DNA from: Streptomyces sp. NBC_00691
GTDB taxonomy: Bacteria; Actinomycetota; Actinomycetes; Streptomycetales; Streptomycetaceae
Direction: 5' to 3'
Assembly: GCF_036226665.1 (NCBI RefSeq)
Contig: NZ_CP109007.1
Location: 1,612,001 to 1,676,000 of the forward strand
Length of the DNA stretch: 64,000 nt
The notes under the pieces were generated by a model, which ran no database searches, had not been told where the DNA came from, and was given only the letters and a program-made list of their open reading frames with translations. This document shows, piece after piece, positions 48,014 through 55,796 of the stretch (the first letter of the stretch is position 1; each line of letters begins with the position of its first letter). A program made the translations under genes and the position numbers.

Positions 48014-48340
48014 GCGTACCCCTCGCCCATCGCTTGTGCTCCTTCAGACCTGCGCCCGTCGACAAGAACGAGCGCGCGCGCCGCGCGGCACGAAGGACAC
48101 GCGGACACCCACACATTGTCGCGGCCCCGGGCCCTCGTGGCAGGGAGATTTGCCACGGTGCGCTGTGGACTGCGCCACGTCGCGCGGTCCCCCCTTGTCG
48201 CGTACCACGTCAGCGGCGCAATGTGGCCACCAATTCAGGACATTGACGAACGAAGCGCCGAACATCCGGATGCGGTACAACAATCGGCCAGCCTACCTGG
48301 CCCGACGGGCGGCACCGTCACGGGTGGGGGGTGCCGCCCA
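48014..48340. other. Intergenic region (327 bases) between BluB-CobT and cobL
   Basis: Contains the cobL terminator (48307-48339) and a short inverted repeat GTGGCA/TGCCAC at 48137-48142 and 48151-48156. I found no cobalamin-riboswitch B12 box (GCCACTG on the gene strand). The remainder presumably holds the BluB-CobT promoter, not identified. Confidence 0.5.
48307..48339 (-). terminator. Terminator after cobL
   Basis: 10-bp perfect arms (48307-48316, 48330-48339) with a 13-nt loop immediately past the stop codon. Confidence 0.65.
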
Positions 48341-49573
48341 CTAGGCGTGGGGGGTATCGGTCCTGCGGCCGGAGAGCAGGAAGACGACCGAACGCTCGCG
48401 TTCCGACCAGTCGTGCGGATCGAGTCCGACGGTCTGGAGGAGCAGGCTCTCGACGGTGTAGCCGCCGTCGGCGAGGGCGGCGCCGATCCCCTCGGCCTCG
48501 TCCCGGGTGGAGGCGTGGGCGACGATGCGTTCCGGCCGTCGGTCGGTGCAGGCGGTGACGACGGCGACCCCGCCGGCCGCGATGCGGACGACATCGGGTT
48601 CGGGCAGGCTCTCCAGGACGTGCGGGGCCCGGCCGCGCACGGTCTGGAGGGGTACGCCATGGCGGCGGGCGGCCTGCTCGGTGCGGCCGCAGGCGGCCGG
48701 GTCGAGGTCCACGGCGATGACGGCGGCGCCGAAGCGGGCGGCCTCGACGGAGAAGGCGCCGCCCGCGCAGCCGATGTCCCAGACGAGGTCGCCGGTGCGG
48801 GGCCCGAGGCGGGCGAGCTGGGCGGCGCGCAGGGACGGGTCCTCGCCCGCGCCGGTCCGGGTGCCGTGTGCGGCGGGGTCGTACTCCCCCGTGGGCAGGC
48901 CCCAGCCGCGGACCGGGGGCGCAGCCGGGTCCTGGCCCATCAGCCAGGGGGCAGCGGGGGTCCCGCCCGCGGTGCCGCCGATGACGAGGACGACGTTCGG
49001 GTCGCGCCAGCTGTGGTCGGCGGCCTTGTCGGAGGTGAGGACGGAGACCTGTTCGCGGTCGGTGCCGAGTTCCTCGCAGACGACGAAGGTGCGGTGGACG
49101 CCGTCGAGGAGCAGAGCGAGTTCGGCGGGTCCGGCGCCGGGCGAGGTGAGGACGGCGACCTTGGGGTGGGCGCGGCAGACGTTGACGGCGCGGCGCAGGG
49201 TGCGCTGGTGGGCGACGACGATCCGGGCGTCCTCCCAGGGCATCCCGGCGCGGGCGAACGCGGCGGCGACGGAGGAGACGGCGGGGACGACCTCGACCTC
49301 GAGGCCGTGTTCGGGGGCGCGCAGGGTGCGGACGACACCGAAGAAGCCGGGGTCGCCGTCGGCGAGGACGACGGCGGTGCCGCGGTGGCCGGCGATGCGG
49401 CGGGCGGCGAGGTCGACGCTGCCGAGGCGGATGCGTTCGGCGCCGGGCGGGATCTCGGGCAGCGCCAGGTGGTGGGCGGCGCCCGCCACCAGGGTGGCGG
49501 CGGAGAGCGCGGACCGGGCCGCCGCGGTGAGGGGCGAGCCGTCCCAGCCGATCACCGTGACGCGGTCGGCCAT
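48341..49573 (-). CDS. cobL: Precorrin-6Y C5,15-methyltransferase (decarboxylating)
   Basis: 410-residue CbiE-CbiT fusion. The N-terminal CbiE domain (1-210) shows VTVIGWDG, LADGDPGFFGV, VVPAVSSVAAAFARAGMPWEDA and ELGTDREQV. The C-terminal CbiT domain (~235-410) has the SAM motif LVWDIGCAGGAFSVEAA and AVDLDPAAC. It methylates C5 and C15 of the corrin ring and removes the acetate carboxyl in the aerobic route. With BluB-CobT and cobA it shows a dispersed cobalamin pathway. Confidence 0.93.
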   Translation of the reverse strand: MADRVTVIGWDGSPLTAAARSALSAATLVAGAAHHLALPEIPPGAERIRLGSVDLAARRIAGHRGTAVVLADGDPGFFGVVRTLRAPEHGLEVEVVPAVSSVAAAFARAGMPWEDARIVVAHQRTLRRAVNVCRAHPKVAVLTSPGAGPAELALLLDGVHRTFVVCEELGTDREQVSVLTSDKAADHSWRDPNVVLVIGGTAGGTPAAPWLMGQDPAAPPVRGWGLPTGEYDPAAHGTRTGAGEDPSLRAAQLARLGPRTGDLVWDIGCAGGAFSVEAARFGAAVIAVDLDPAACGRTEQAARRHGVPLQTVRGRAPHVLESLPEPDVVRIAAGGVAVVTACTDRRPERIVAHASTRDEAEGIGAALADGGYTVESLLLQTVGLDPHDWSERERSVVFLLSGRRTDTPHA

Positions 49574-49640
49574 TCGTCGTCTCCTGGTGTCTTCGCAGGT
49601 CGGGGGCGTGCCGAGCGTACCCCGGGTGGGGCCGCCGGGA

Positions 49641-50276
49641 TCAGCTCCAGTCGGTGTACGAGGAGTATCCGGCCTCGGCCATCTGGTCGGCGACGCCGTC
49701 GAGGTCCTCGGGGAGGAGGCCCCACACGATGTAGTCGGTGCGCAGCTCGGTCCAGCTGCCGTCCTCGGTGCGGGTGCGGGCTATGCAGGCGTTGCGCAGG
49801 ACGCCCTCGCTGATGCAGCCGATCTTCTGGGCGACCTGCTGGGAGGCGGTGTTGTCGGCGGCGGTGCGCAGTTCGAGGCGCTCGAACTTCTGGTCGCCGA
49901 AGAGCCACTGGGCGGTGGCGAGGGCGGCTTCGGAGGCGTATCCCTCACCGCGGGCCCAGGGGGCGACGATGTAGGAGATCTCGGTGGAGCGGACCTTCCA
50001 GTCCGTCCTGGCCAGCTGGACGATGCCGACCAGGCGCTGGGTGAGGAACTCGGTGACGGCGAGGTCGATGCCCCGGCCCGCGGCGCGTTCGGCGGGCGCG
50101 TACTCGGTGATCCAGCGGCGGGCGGCGGCCTCGGTGTAGGGCTGGGGCACCGCGGTCCAGGCGCCGACGAGTTCGTCGTTCATCATCTCGGCGAGGGCGG
50201 GGGCGTCCCCCTCCTCGAGCGCGCGCAGCACCAACCGGTCCGTGTTGATGGAGATGTCCGGAAAGGTGGTAGTCAT
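49641..50276 (-). CDS. GNAT acetyltransferase (RimJ/RimL-like)
   Basis: 211-residue GNAT of the RimJ/RimL type: INTDRLVLRALEEGDAPALAEMMND, YIVAPWARGEGYASEAALATAQWLFGD, LELRTAADNTASQQVAQKIGCISEGVLRN. These usually acetylate N-terminal residues or small molecules; substrate unknown. ATG 50276 has GGAG six bases upstream and is preferred to upstream starts. Confidence 0.9.
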   Translation of the reverse strand: MTTTFPDISINTDRLVLRALEEGDAPALAEMMNDELVGAWTAVPQPYTEAAARRWITEYAPAERAAGRGIDLAVTEFLTQRLVGIVQLARTDWKVRSTEISYIVAPWARGEGYASEAALATAQWLFGDQKFERLELRTAADNTASQQVAQKIGCISEGVLRNACIARTRTEDGSWTELRTDYIVWGLLPEDLDGVADQMAEAGYSSYTDWS

Positions 50277-50382
50277 GCGCAGCTCCATGCCGTGGACCGT
50301 CCGAATCGACCGTGAACGCACAGCATGCAGCATGAAGGCGCCGGTGCGCATGGCCGGGTCGGTGTCGGGTGGGAGGTGTGCC

Positions 50383-50420
50383 GAAGGCCCCGCGCACCGG
50401 ACGGGGTGCGAGGGGCCTTC
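50383..50420 (-). terminator. Terminator of the metNIQ operon
   Basis: 16-bp arms (50383-50398, 50405-50420) with one mismatch and a 6-nt loop, downstream of metQ. Confidence 0.85.
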
Positions 50421-50473
50421 CGCTCAAGGACTGTACGGGGGAACCGGTCTGACGGCCCCTCGGACGCCGGAGT

Positions 50474-51331
50474 CTACTGGGCGGCGCCGAAGGCGGGGAT
50501 GACCGAGCCCTTGTAGGTGTCCTCGATGTACTTCTTCACCTCGGGCGAGTTGAGGAGCTTGGCGAGCTTCTGCACGCGGGCGTCCTTCTCGTTGCCCTCC
50601 TTGACGGCGAGGAAGTTGGCGTACGGGTTGCCGTCCGCCTTCTCCAGGGCGATGGCGTCCTTGGCCGGCGAGAGCTTGGCCTCGATGGCGTAGTTGCCGT
50701 TGATGACGGCGGCGTCCACGTCGTTCAGGGCGCGGGGCACGGTGGCGGCCTCCAGCTCCTTGAACTCCAGGCCCTTCTTGTCGGTGATGTCGGAGAGCTT
50801 GGCGTTGGTGCCGACACCCGGCTTGATGGTGATCAGGCCGTTCTCGGCGAGCAGCTGGAGCGCGCGGCCGCCGTTGGTGGTGTCGTTGGGGACGGCGATG
50901 GTCTGGCCCGCCTTGATGTCCTTCACCGACTTGATGTTCTTGGAGTAGAGGCCCAGCGGCTCCAGGTGGACGTCGACCACCGGGACGATGTGGGTGTTGT
51001 TCTTCTTGTTGAAGTCGTCGAGGTACGGCTTGTGCTGGAAGAAGTTGGCGTCGACCTGGCCGGACTCGGTTGCGGTGTTCGGCAGGACGTAGTCCGTGAA
51101 CTCCTTCACCTCCAGCTTCAGGCCGGCCTTCTCGGCCAGGTTGTCCTTGACGTAGTCGAGGATGTCGGCGTGGGGCGTCGGGGACGCGGCGACGACGAGC
51201 GCCTTGGAGGTGTCGCCGGAGCCGGCCGAGTCCTTGGACCCGGGGTCCGAGGAGGTGCCGCAGGCGCTGAGGCCGAGGGCGAGGGCGGCCGTGGTGGCGA
51301 TACCGGCGGTGAGCTTGATGTTCTTACGCAC
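50474..51331 (-). CDS. metQ: Methionine ABC transporter substrate-binding lipoprotein
   Basis: 285-residue lipoprotein: signal sequence VRKNIKLTAGIATTAALALGLSACG with lipobox LSAC (Cys24), then the NlpA/MetQ fold (VVAASPTPHADILDYVKDNLAEKAGLKLEVKEFTDYVLPN, DANFFQHKPYLDDFN, IAVPNDTTNGGRALQLLAENGLI). It captures methionine and related compounds outside the membrane and hands them to MetI. GTG start has AGAGG upstream. Last gene of the operon. Confidence 0.94.
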   Translation of the reverse strand: MRKNIKLTAGIATTAALALGLSACGTSSDPGSKDSAGSGDTSKALVVAASPTPHADILDYVKDNLAEKAGLKLEVKEFTDYVLPNTATESGQVDANFFQHKPYLDDFNKKNNTHIVPVVDVHLEPLGLYSKNIKSVKDIKAGQTIAVPNDTTNGGRALQLLAENGLITIKPGVGTNAKLSDITDKKGLEFKELEAATVPRALNDVDAAVINGNYAIEAKLSPAKDAIALEKADGNPYANFLAVKEGNEKDARVQKLAKLLNSPEVKKYIEDTYKGSVIPAFGAAQ

Positions 51332-51424
51332 GAAGAGTGCCTCTTTCCGGTGGTGCGGTGGTCGCCTGGACAACAAGTCCGGGCTGTTCTTCGAAAGGAC
51401 GAAGTCGGTGTGGCCGGGAGGCCG

Positions 51425-52093
51425 TTACGCGGTACGGCCCCGGCGGGCGAGGAGTCGTACGACTCCGTCGCCGATCAGCTGGACGACGGTCACGATCAGG
51501 ACCAGGACGATGACGGTGACCAGCATGAACGTGGTGTCGAAGCGCTGGTATCCGTAGGTGACGGCCTTGGAGCCGAGTCCCTCGCCGCCGACCGCGCCGG
51601 CCATCGCCGAGTAGCCGATGAGGACGATGACCGTGGTGGTGACGCCCGAGATCAGCGAGGGCAGAGCCTGCGGGAGCAGCACCTTGCGGACGATGGTGGG
51701 GATGCCGCCGCCCATGGCCTGGACGGCCTCGACGAGCCCGTGGTCGACCTCGCGGACGGAGGTCTCGACGAGGCGCGCGAAGAAGGGGATGGCGCCGATG
51801 GCGAGCGGCACGATCATCGCGGTGGGACCGATGAAGGTGCCGACGACGAGGGTGGTGAAGGGGATCAGGGCGATCAGCAGGATGATGAACGGCAGCGAAC
51901 GCCCGATGTTCACGATCGCACCGACGACCTTGTTGACCGGCAGGTTCTGCAGCAGTCCGCCCTTGTCCGTGAGGACGAGGAGGATGCCGAGCGGCAGGCC
52001 GCCGAGCACGGTGACGACGGTGGCCCACAGGACCATGTAAAGGGTGTCGACGGTGCCCTGCTCCAGCAGTGGCTGCATCTCGGACCAGGTCAC
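51425..52093 (-). CDS. metI: Methionine ABC transporter permease
   Basis: 222-residue permease with five or six membrane helices and the EAA-type loop ALPSLISGVTTTVIVLIGYSAMAGAVGGEGLG that contacts MetN. Begins at a GTG overlapping the metN stop (GTGA), so both are coupled. The periplasmic side accepts substrate from MetQ. Confidence 0.94.
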   Translation of the reverse strand: MTWSEMQPLLEQGTVDTLYMVLWATVVTVLGGLPLGILLVLTDKGGLLQNLPVNKVVGAIVNIGRSLPFIILLIALIPFTTLVVGTFIGPTAMIVPLAIGAIPFFARLVETSVREVDHGLVEAVQAMGGGIPTIVRKVLLPQALPSLISGVTTTVIVLIGYSAMAGAVGGEGLGSKAVTYGYQRFDTTFMLVTVIVLVLIVTVVQLIGDGVVRLLARRGRTA

Positions 52094-53157
52094 TTGGCAC
52101 CTTCCTTCACGAGCAGGGTCGCCGCGTCCTGGGCAACCGTTTCTTCGGTGAGCGTCTCCTCGACGACCTCGACCTGGAGGCCCTGCTCGCGCAGGAAGCC
52201 GACCGGGACGACGTTGTCCTCGTACCGCCCGGGCAGTTCGATCCGCATCCGGCCGATCTGCCGTCCGCCGACGGTGTCCATCGCCGCCCCGAGGATCGAG
52301 ATGTCGATGTTGTACGTGCGGGAGAGCTGCGAGATCACGGGCCGGCTCGCGGCGTCGCCGTGGAAGGTGACGTCGACGACCGTGCGGTCGGGGCCGGTGT
52401 GGGCGCCGCTGACCGGGAAGAGCTCGGCCGCCAGCTGGGAGCCGGGGGTGGCGAGCAGTTCGCTCACGGTGCCGGACTCGACGATGCGGCCCTTCTGCAT
52501 CAGCGCGGCCGAGTCGCAGATCGTCTTGACGACGTCCATCTCGTGCGTGATGAGCAGGACGGTGAGGCCGAGCTGCTGGTTGAGGTCGCGCAGCAGCTGG
52601 AGGATGGAGCGGGTGGTCTCCGGGTCGAGGGCGCTGGTGGCCTCGTCGGAGAGCAGGACCTTGGGCTCGCCGGCCAGGGCGCGGGCGATGCCGACGCGCT
52701 GCTTCTGGCCGCCGGAGAGCTGGCCCGGGTAGGACTTGGCCTTGTCGGCGAGGCCGACCAGGTCGAGGAGTTCGAGGGCGCGGCGGGAACGCTCGGCTCC
52801 GGAGACGCCGAGGATCTCCAGGGGAAGCTCGATGTTGTCCTTCACCGTGCGGGAGGACAGCAGGTTGAAGTGCTGGAAGACCATGCCGATGCTGCTGCGC
52901 GCCCGGCGCAGGTCCTTGCCCGCGCGGCGGCTCCGGCCGGCGAGGGCGGTGAGGTCCACGCCGTCGACGGTCACGGTGCCGGAGGTGGGGCGCTCCAGGA
53001 GGTTGACGCAGCGGATGAGCGAGGACTTGCCGGCGCCGCTCTGGCCGATCACGCCGAATACCTCGCCCTCACGGACGTGGAGGTCGACTCCGTCCAGAGC
53101 GGTGACCTGTCGGCCGCGCGACTCGTAGACCTTGGTCAGGCCCGAAGTGGTGATCAC
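52090..53157 (-). CDS. metN: Methionine ABC transporter ATP-binding protein
   Basis: 355-residue ATPase: Walker A GQSGAGKSS (~39), Q-loop VFQHFN, signature LSGGQKQRVGIARAL (~150), Walker B VLLSDEATSALDPET, and switch H THEM. A C-terminal NIL domain (~280-355; VDVTFHGDAASRPVISQLSR, YEDNVVPVGFLREQG) is the known methionine-sensing site that inhibits transport. GTG start has only a weak SD (ACGGA). It follows a Cys/Met-coding leader by 208 bases. Confidence 0.95.
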   Translation of the reverse strand: MITTSGLTKVYESRGRQVTALDGVDLHVREGEVFGVIGQSGAGKSSLIRCVNLLERPTSGTVTVDGVDLTALAGRSRRAGKDLRRARSSIGMVFQHFNLLSSRTVKDNIELPLEILGVSGAERSRRALELLDLVGLADKAKSYPGQLSGGQKQRVGIARALAGEPKVLLSDEATSALDPETTRSILQLLRDLNQQLGLTVLLITHEMDVVKTICDSAALMQKGRIVESGTVSELLATPGSQLAAELFPVSGAHTGPDRTVVDVTFHGDAASRPVISQLSRTYNIDISILGAAMDTVGGRQIGRMRIELPGRYEDNVVPVGFLREQGLQVEVVEETLTEETVAQDAATLLVKEGAK

Positions 53158-53179
53158 AGGGATTTTCCGTCACTGTCGA

Positions 53180-53206
53180 GTGCGCGACGCGGGGTCCGTC
53201 GTGCAC
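53180..53206 (-). promoter_or_regulatory. Hairpin between leader ORF and metN
   Basis: 9-bp arms with one mismatch (53180-53188, 53198-53206) and a 9-nt loop, 23 bases before metN. It could be the terminator or anti-anti part of an attenuator, though no T-run follows. Confidence 0.4.
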
Positions 53207-53365
53207 GGGGCATTCGTCTTCGGACAGTCAGGCGCACGGGGGCCGGTCCGGCGGGTGGCCGGGGTCTCGGCGGTGCGCGGGGCGGGCACGGTCCATCGCC
53301 GGAAGGCGGGAGGAACGGCACGGCCGTCGGTCTCGCTTCGGGGCGCGAAACTCAGGCGGGGGCCC

Positions 53366-53452
53366 TCAGAAGGCGCACATTCGACACATACAACGAGCAC
53401 CGGGCGTGGGGATCGCCTCGGTCGCAAGGGTGCGGCTGCTCGTCGTGGTCAT
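53366..53452 (-). CDS. 28-residue Cys/Met-rich leader peptide before metNIQ
   Basis: The 28-codon frame reads MTTTSSRTLATEAIPTPGA then RCMCRMCAF, so three Cys and two Met fall in the last eight residues. It has no SD; a TTTACT-like -10 sits 7-13 bases before the ATG, as expected if the transcript begins at the A (leaderless). Cysteine-coding leaderless short ORFs act as attenuators in mycobacteria. Here cysteine/methionine starvation would stall ribosomes at the end of the peptide and alter metN expression. This is inference from position and composition. Confidence 0.6.
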   Translation of the reverse strand: MTTTSSRTLATEAIPTPGARCMCRMCAF

Positions 53453-53729
53453 GTCGGCAAGTAAAGCATGCGCAGGTGCGAACGAAAGGGGGCTGTCCGA
53501 ATAGCGGACGCCATTGAGACGCCATGCGGACACTCCGGAGGGCTTCGTTCCGCCCGTTCTCCCCGTGTGGCCTGCGGGGACGGGCGCCCTGCGCCGGGGC
53601 TCACGCGGGGTCCGTCGAGGGCCTCTCGGGCGCCGGCTGTGGCCAAGGCCACGGTCCGCTCGCGGGCACGCGGCGACGGCGCGGGGGGCGAGCGCATCGG
53701 GCCATTCGCACCGTAATACCCTCGGGCGC
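53453..53729. other. Intergenic region (277 bases) upstream of leader ORF and divergent membrane genes
   Basis: Holds the presumed promoters of metNIQ (minus) and the membrane protein pair (plus). Beyond the TTTACT-like element near 53459-53465 I see no conserved riboswitch or gene. Confidence 0.4.
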
Positions 53730-54092
53730 ATGCTTGACGCCCTGACGGTCGCGGTCTCCGTGGCCGCGCTCGCCCTCGCCGCCTGGTGCGGCTTCGCCGC
53801 CTTCCGCGACCAGTCGACCAAGGACTGGCACTTCATCGGCATGGCCGTGGTGACCTTCCTCGTCCTGGTCCAGCTGATCGTCGGGATCGTGCAGCTGACA
53901 CGGGGCGAGAAGACGGAGGAGGGCGCGACGATCTTCGTCGCCTATCTGCTCGGGGCGCTGTGCGCGGTGCCCATCGCCGGCTTCATGTCGCTCGCGGAGC
54001 GCAGCCGGTGGGGTTCGGCCACGGTGGCCGCGGGCGCGGTCGTCCTGGCCGTGCTCGAAGTGCGTCTCTACGACATCTGGACGGTGGGCTGA
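53730..54092 (+). CDS. Four-helix membrane protein of unknown function (120 aa)
   Basis: Starts MLDALTVAVSVAALALAAWCGFAAFRD and contains about four membrane helices (also FLVLVQLIVGIVQL, ATIFVAYLLGALCAVPIAGF, ATVAAGAVVLAVLEVRL). No motif. Two bases separate its stop from the next gene, so the pair is an operon. SD weak. Confidence 0.75.
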   Translation: MLDALTVAVSVAALALAAWCGFAAFRDQSTKDWHFIGMAVVTFLVLVQLIVGIVQLTRGEKTEEGATIFVAYLLGALCAVPIAGFMSLAERSRWGSATVAAGAVVLAVLEVRLYDIWTVG

Positions 54093-54094
54093 CC

Positions 54095-54529
54095 ATGACC
54101 GAGACGCAGGAGAAGGCCGCGCAGGGCACGAAGGCCCGTCTCGTCACGGGCCCCGGCATCCTGCTGGTGTGGCTCTACGGAGTGATGTCGGTCGGCGCGG
54201 TCTCGCGCTCGATCTACCAGATCGCCACCGAGTTCGACCGGGCGCCGCTCGCGTACAGCCTGTCGGCGGTGGCCGCCGTCGTCTACGCCTTCATCACCTA
54301 CACGCTGGTGCGGGGCGGGGAGAAGGCCCGCAGGGCGGCGCTGGTGTGCTGCGCCGCCGAGCTCACGGGCGTACTGATCGTGGGGACCTGGACGCTGGTC
54401 GAGCCGTCCGCCTTCCCGGACGCGACGGTCTGGTCGGACTACGGCTACGGCTATCTCTTCATCCCGGTCCTGCTGCCGCTGAGCGGCATCTGGTGGCTGC
54501 GCCGGTCGCGTACCGCGGCGGCCGCCTGA
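54095..54529 (+). CDS. Membrane protein of unknown function (144 aa)
   Basis: Four hydrophobic helices (GILLVWLYGVMSVGAVS, APLAYSLSAVAAVVYAFITYTLV, AALVCCAAELTGVLIVGTWTLV, YLFIPVLLPLSGIWWL) after a charged N-terminus MTETQEKAAQGTKARL. It is translated just after the gene upstream (stop-to-ATG gap two bases) and probably forms a complex with it. No family recognised. Confidence 0.75.
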   Translation: MTETQEKAAQGTKARLVTGPGILLVWLYGVMSVGAVSRSIYQIATEFDRAPLAYSLSAVAAVVYAFITYTLVRGGEKARRAALVCCAAELTGVLIVGTWTLVEPSAFPDATVWSDYGYGYLFIPVLLPLSGIWWLRRSRTAAAA

Positions 54530-54530
54530 G

Positions 54531-55034
54531 TCAGGCCGCGGCCTTCTCCAGGGTCACCAGGGTGAGCCTGGGGCCGAGCTCGCGGGTGGAGACCTGCGCG
54601 TACCCCTTGCGGCGGTAGAGGCGCAGGTTGCCCTCGCTGCGGTGGCCGGTGAAGAGCTGGAAGCGCTTGGGCGACGGAGCCGGCCGGGCGGCCGGCTCGG
54701 CCGTCCCGGCGAAGTGGCGCTCGATGCCGTCGAGAAGGCGGCCGCCGAGGCCGTGCCGCCGCATCCGCGGGTGCACGATCAGCTTGGCGATCCGTACCGT
54801 GCCGTCGTCGTCGAGTCTGGCCCGCACCGAGGCGACGACCTCGTCGCCGAGGCGGGCCACCAGCCCGTGTCCCTCGTCCAGTTCGGCGCGCAGGCCGTCG
54901 AGCGACTGGGTGAGCGGTTCGATGGACCAGTCCCCGTAGAGCTCCGCCTCGCTCTGGTAGCAGAGGTACTGCAGCTTCAGGATGTGCTCCGCGTCCGCCG
55001 CGTCCGCCGCTGAGATGGTCACACTCAGGCCCAT
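54531..55034 (-). CDS. GNAT acetyltransferase
   Basis: 167-residue GNAT: IAKLIVHPRMRRHGLGGRLLDGIERHF (~88-115, CoA motif) and FQLFTGHRSEGNLRLYRRKGYAQVSTREL (~128-155). ATG 55034 is chosen because GGGAGG lies seven bases upstream; a longer start seven codons earlier is less supported. It is convergent with the membrane pair. Substrate unknown. Confidence 0.88.
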   Translation of the reverse strand: MGLSVTISAADAADAEHILKLQYLCYQSEAELYGDWSIEPLTQSLDGLRAELDEGHGLVARLGDEVVASVRARLDDDGTVRIAKLIVHPRMRRHGLGGRLLDGIERHFAGTAEPAARPAPSPKRFQLFTGHRSEGNLRLYRRKGYAQVSTRELGPRLTLVTLEKAAA

Positions 55035-55070
55035 GTGTGCACGCCTCCCGCTCATCTGTCGATCATCGGT

Positions 55071-55655
55071 TTAACGCACCCTTCCCCGTCGGCCGGGGGC
55101 GGGAACCTCTGCAGCCAGCATTCTGCGCAGGCATCCCAGGCAACGGGAACGCATCGGCCCCAGACTGCCCTGTGAGATACCCAACTCTCCTGCGATTTCC
55201 CGGTACGTGGGGTCCTCGGGATCGAGCATCGCGGTCAGCACCCGGGGGCAGCGGCCGGGGGTCCTGGTCACGGCGGCGCGCAGCGTGCGACGGCCCTCGG
55301 CGGCCATCAGCGAGTGCTCCGGGGAGCCCTGGGGGCCGGAGGTGCCCGGGTCGTGGCCGGGTTCGTCGCGGTAGGGGCGCTCCCGGTCACTCGTCCTGCG
55401 GGCCCGGCGGGCCTCCGCGCGGACGGCGCGGCGCAGCCACTCGGCGGGGCGCTCGGGGGCGGTGCCCGTCTCGCGGAGCCGCTCCAGGAGACGGAGCCAG
55501 ACGGCCTGTTCCAGATCGCTCGGCTCGACGCCCGCGGCCGGCGCCTCGGCGTCCGACTCGGCGGCGAGCAGCGGGGCGAGGGCGGCGAGGAGCCCGGGGG
55601 TGGCGTCCGCGGCGGACGCGGGGGTGGTCACGGGCGTGGTCACGGGGATGGTCAT
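55071..55655 (-). CDS. Sigma-70-family-like regulator
   Basis: 194-residue protein with an ECF-like region 2 core (PSDLEQAVWLRLLERLRETGTAPERPAEWLRRAVRAEARRARR, ~48-90) and a sigma-4-like HTH (DPTYREIAGELGISQGSLGPMRSRCLGCLRRML, ~145-180). The linker is long and poor in motifs, so it may be a non-canonical sigma factor. Start uncertain: ATG 55655 and an in-frame ATG four codons earlier both lack an SD. Confidence 0.7.
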   Translation of the reverse strand: MTIPVTTPVTTPASAADATPGLLAALAPLLAAESDAEAPAAGVEPSDLEQAVWLRLLERLRETGTAPERPAEWLRRAVRAEARRARRTSDRERPYRDEPGHDPGTSGPQGSPEHSLMAAEGRRTLRAAVTRTPGRCPRVLTAMLDPEDPTYREIAGELGISQGSLGPMRSRCLGCLRRMLAAEVPAPGRRGRVR

Positions 55656-55796
55656 GTACCGCACCATGCCGGGGCACGCGGGCGTGGTTGCGGTGCGGGC
55701 GTCAAACCACCCGGGAGGAGGGCGTGCGGGCCCGTTCGGCGGACCCGCACGGTCCTCGGGTGCGCGGTGCGCGCACGGTCCCCGGGTGCGCGGTGC

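Noticed and set aside
48137..48156. GTGGCA/TGCCAC inverted repeat as cobalamin riboswitch part
   Set aside because: It lacks the B12 box and the other conserved segments of that riboswitch.
44513..49813. A 5.3-kb open plus-strand frame opposite BluB-CobT and cobL
   Set aside because: It is the antisense shadow of these genes; the protein is Arg/Gly-rich with no family resemblance.
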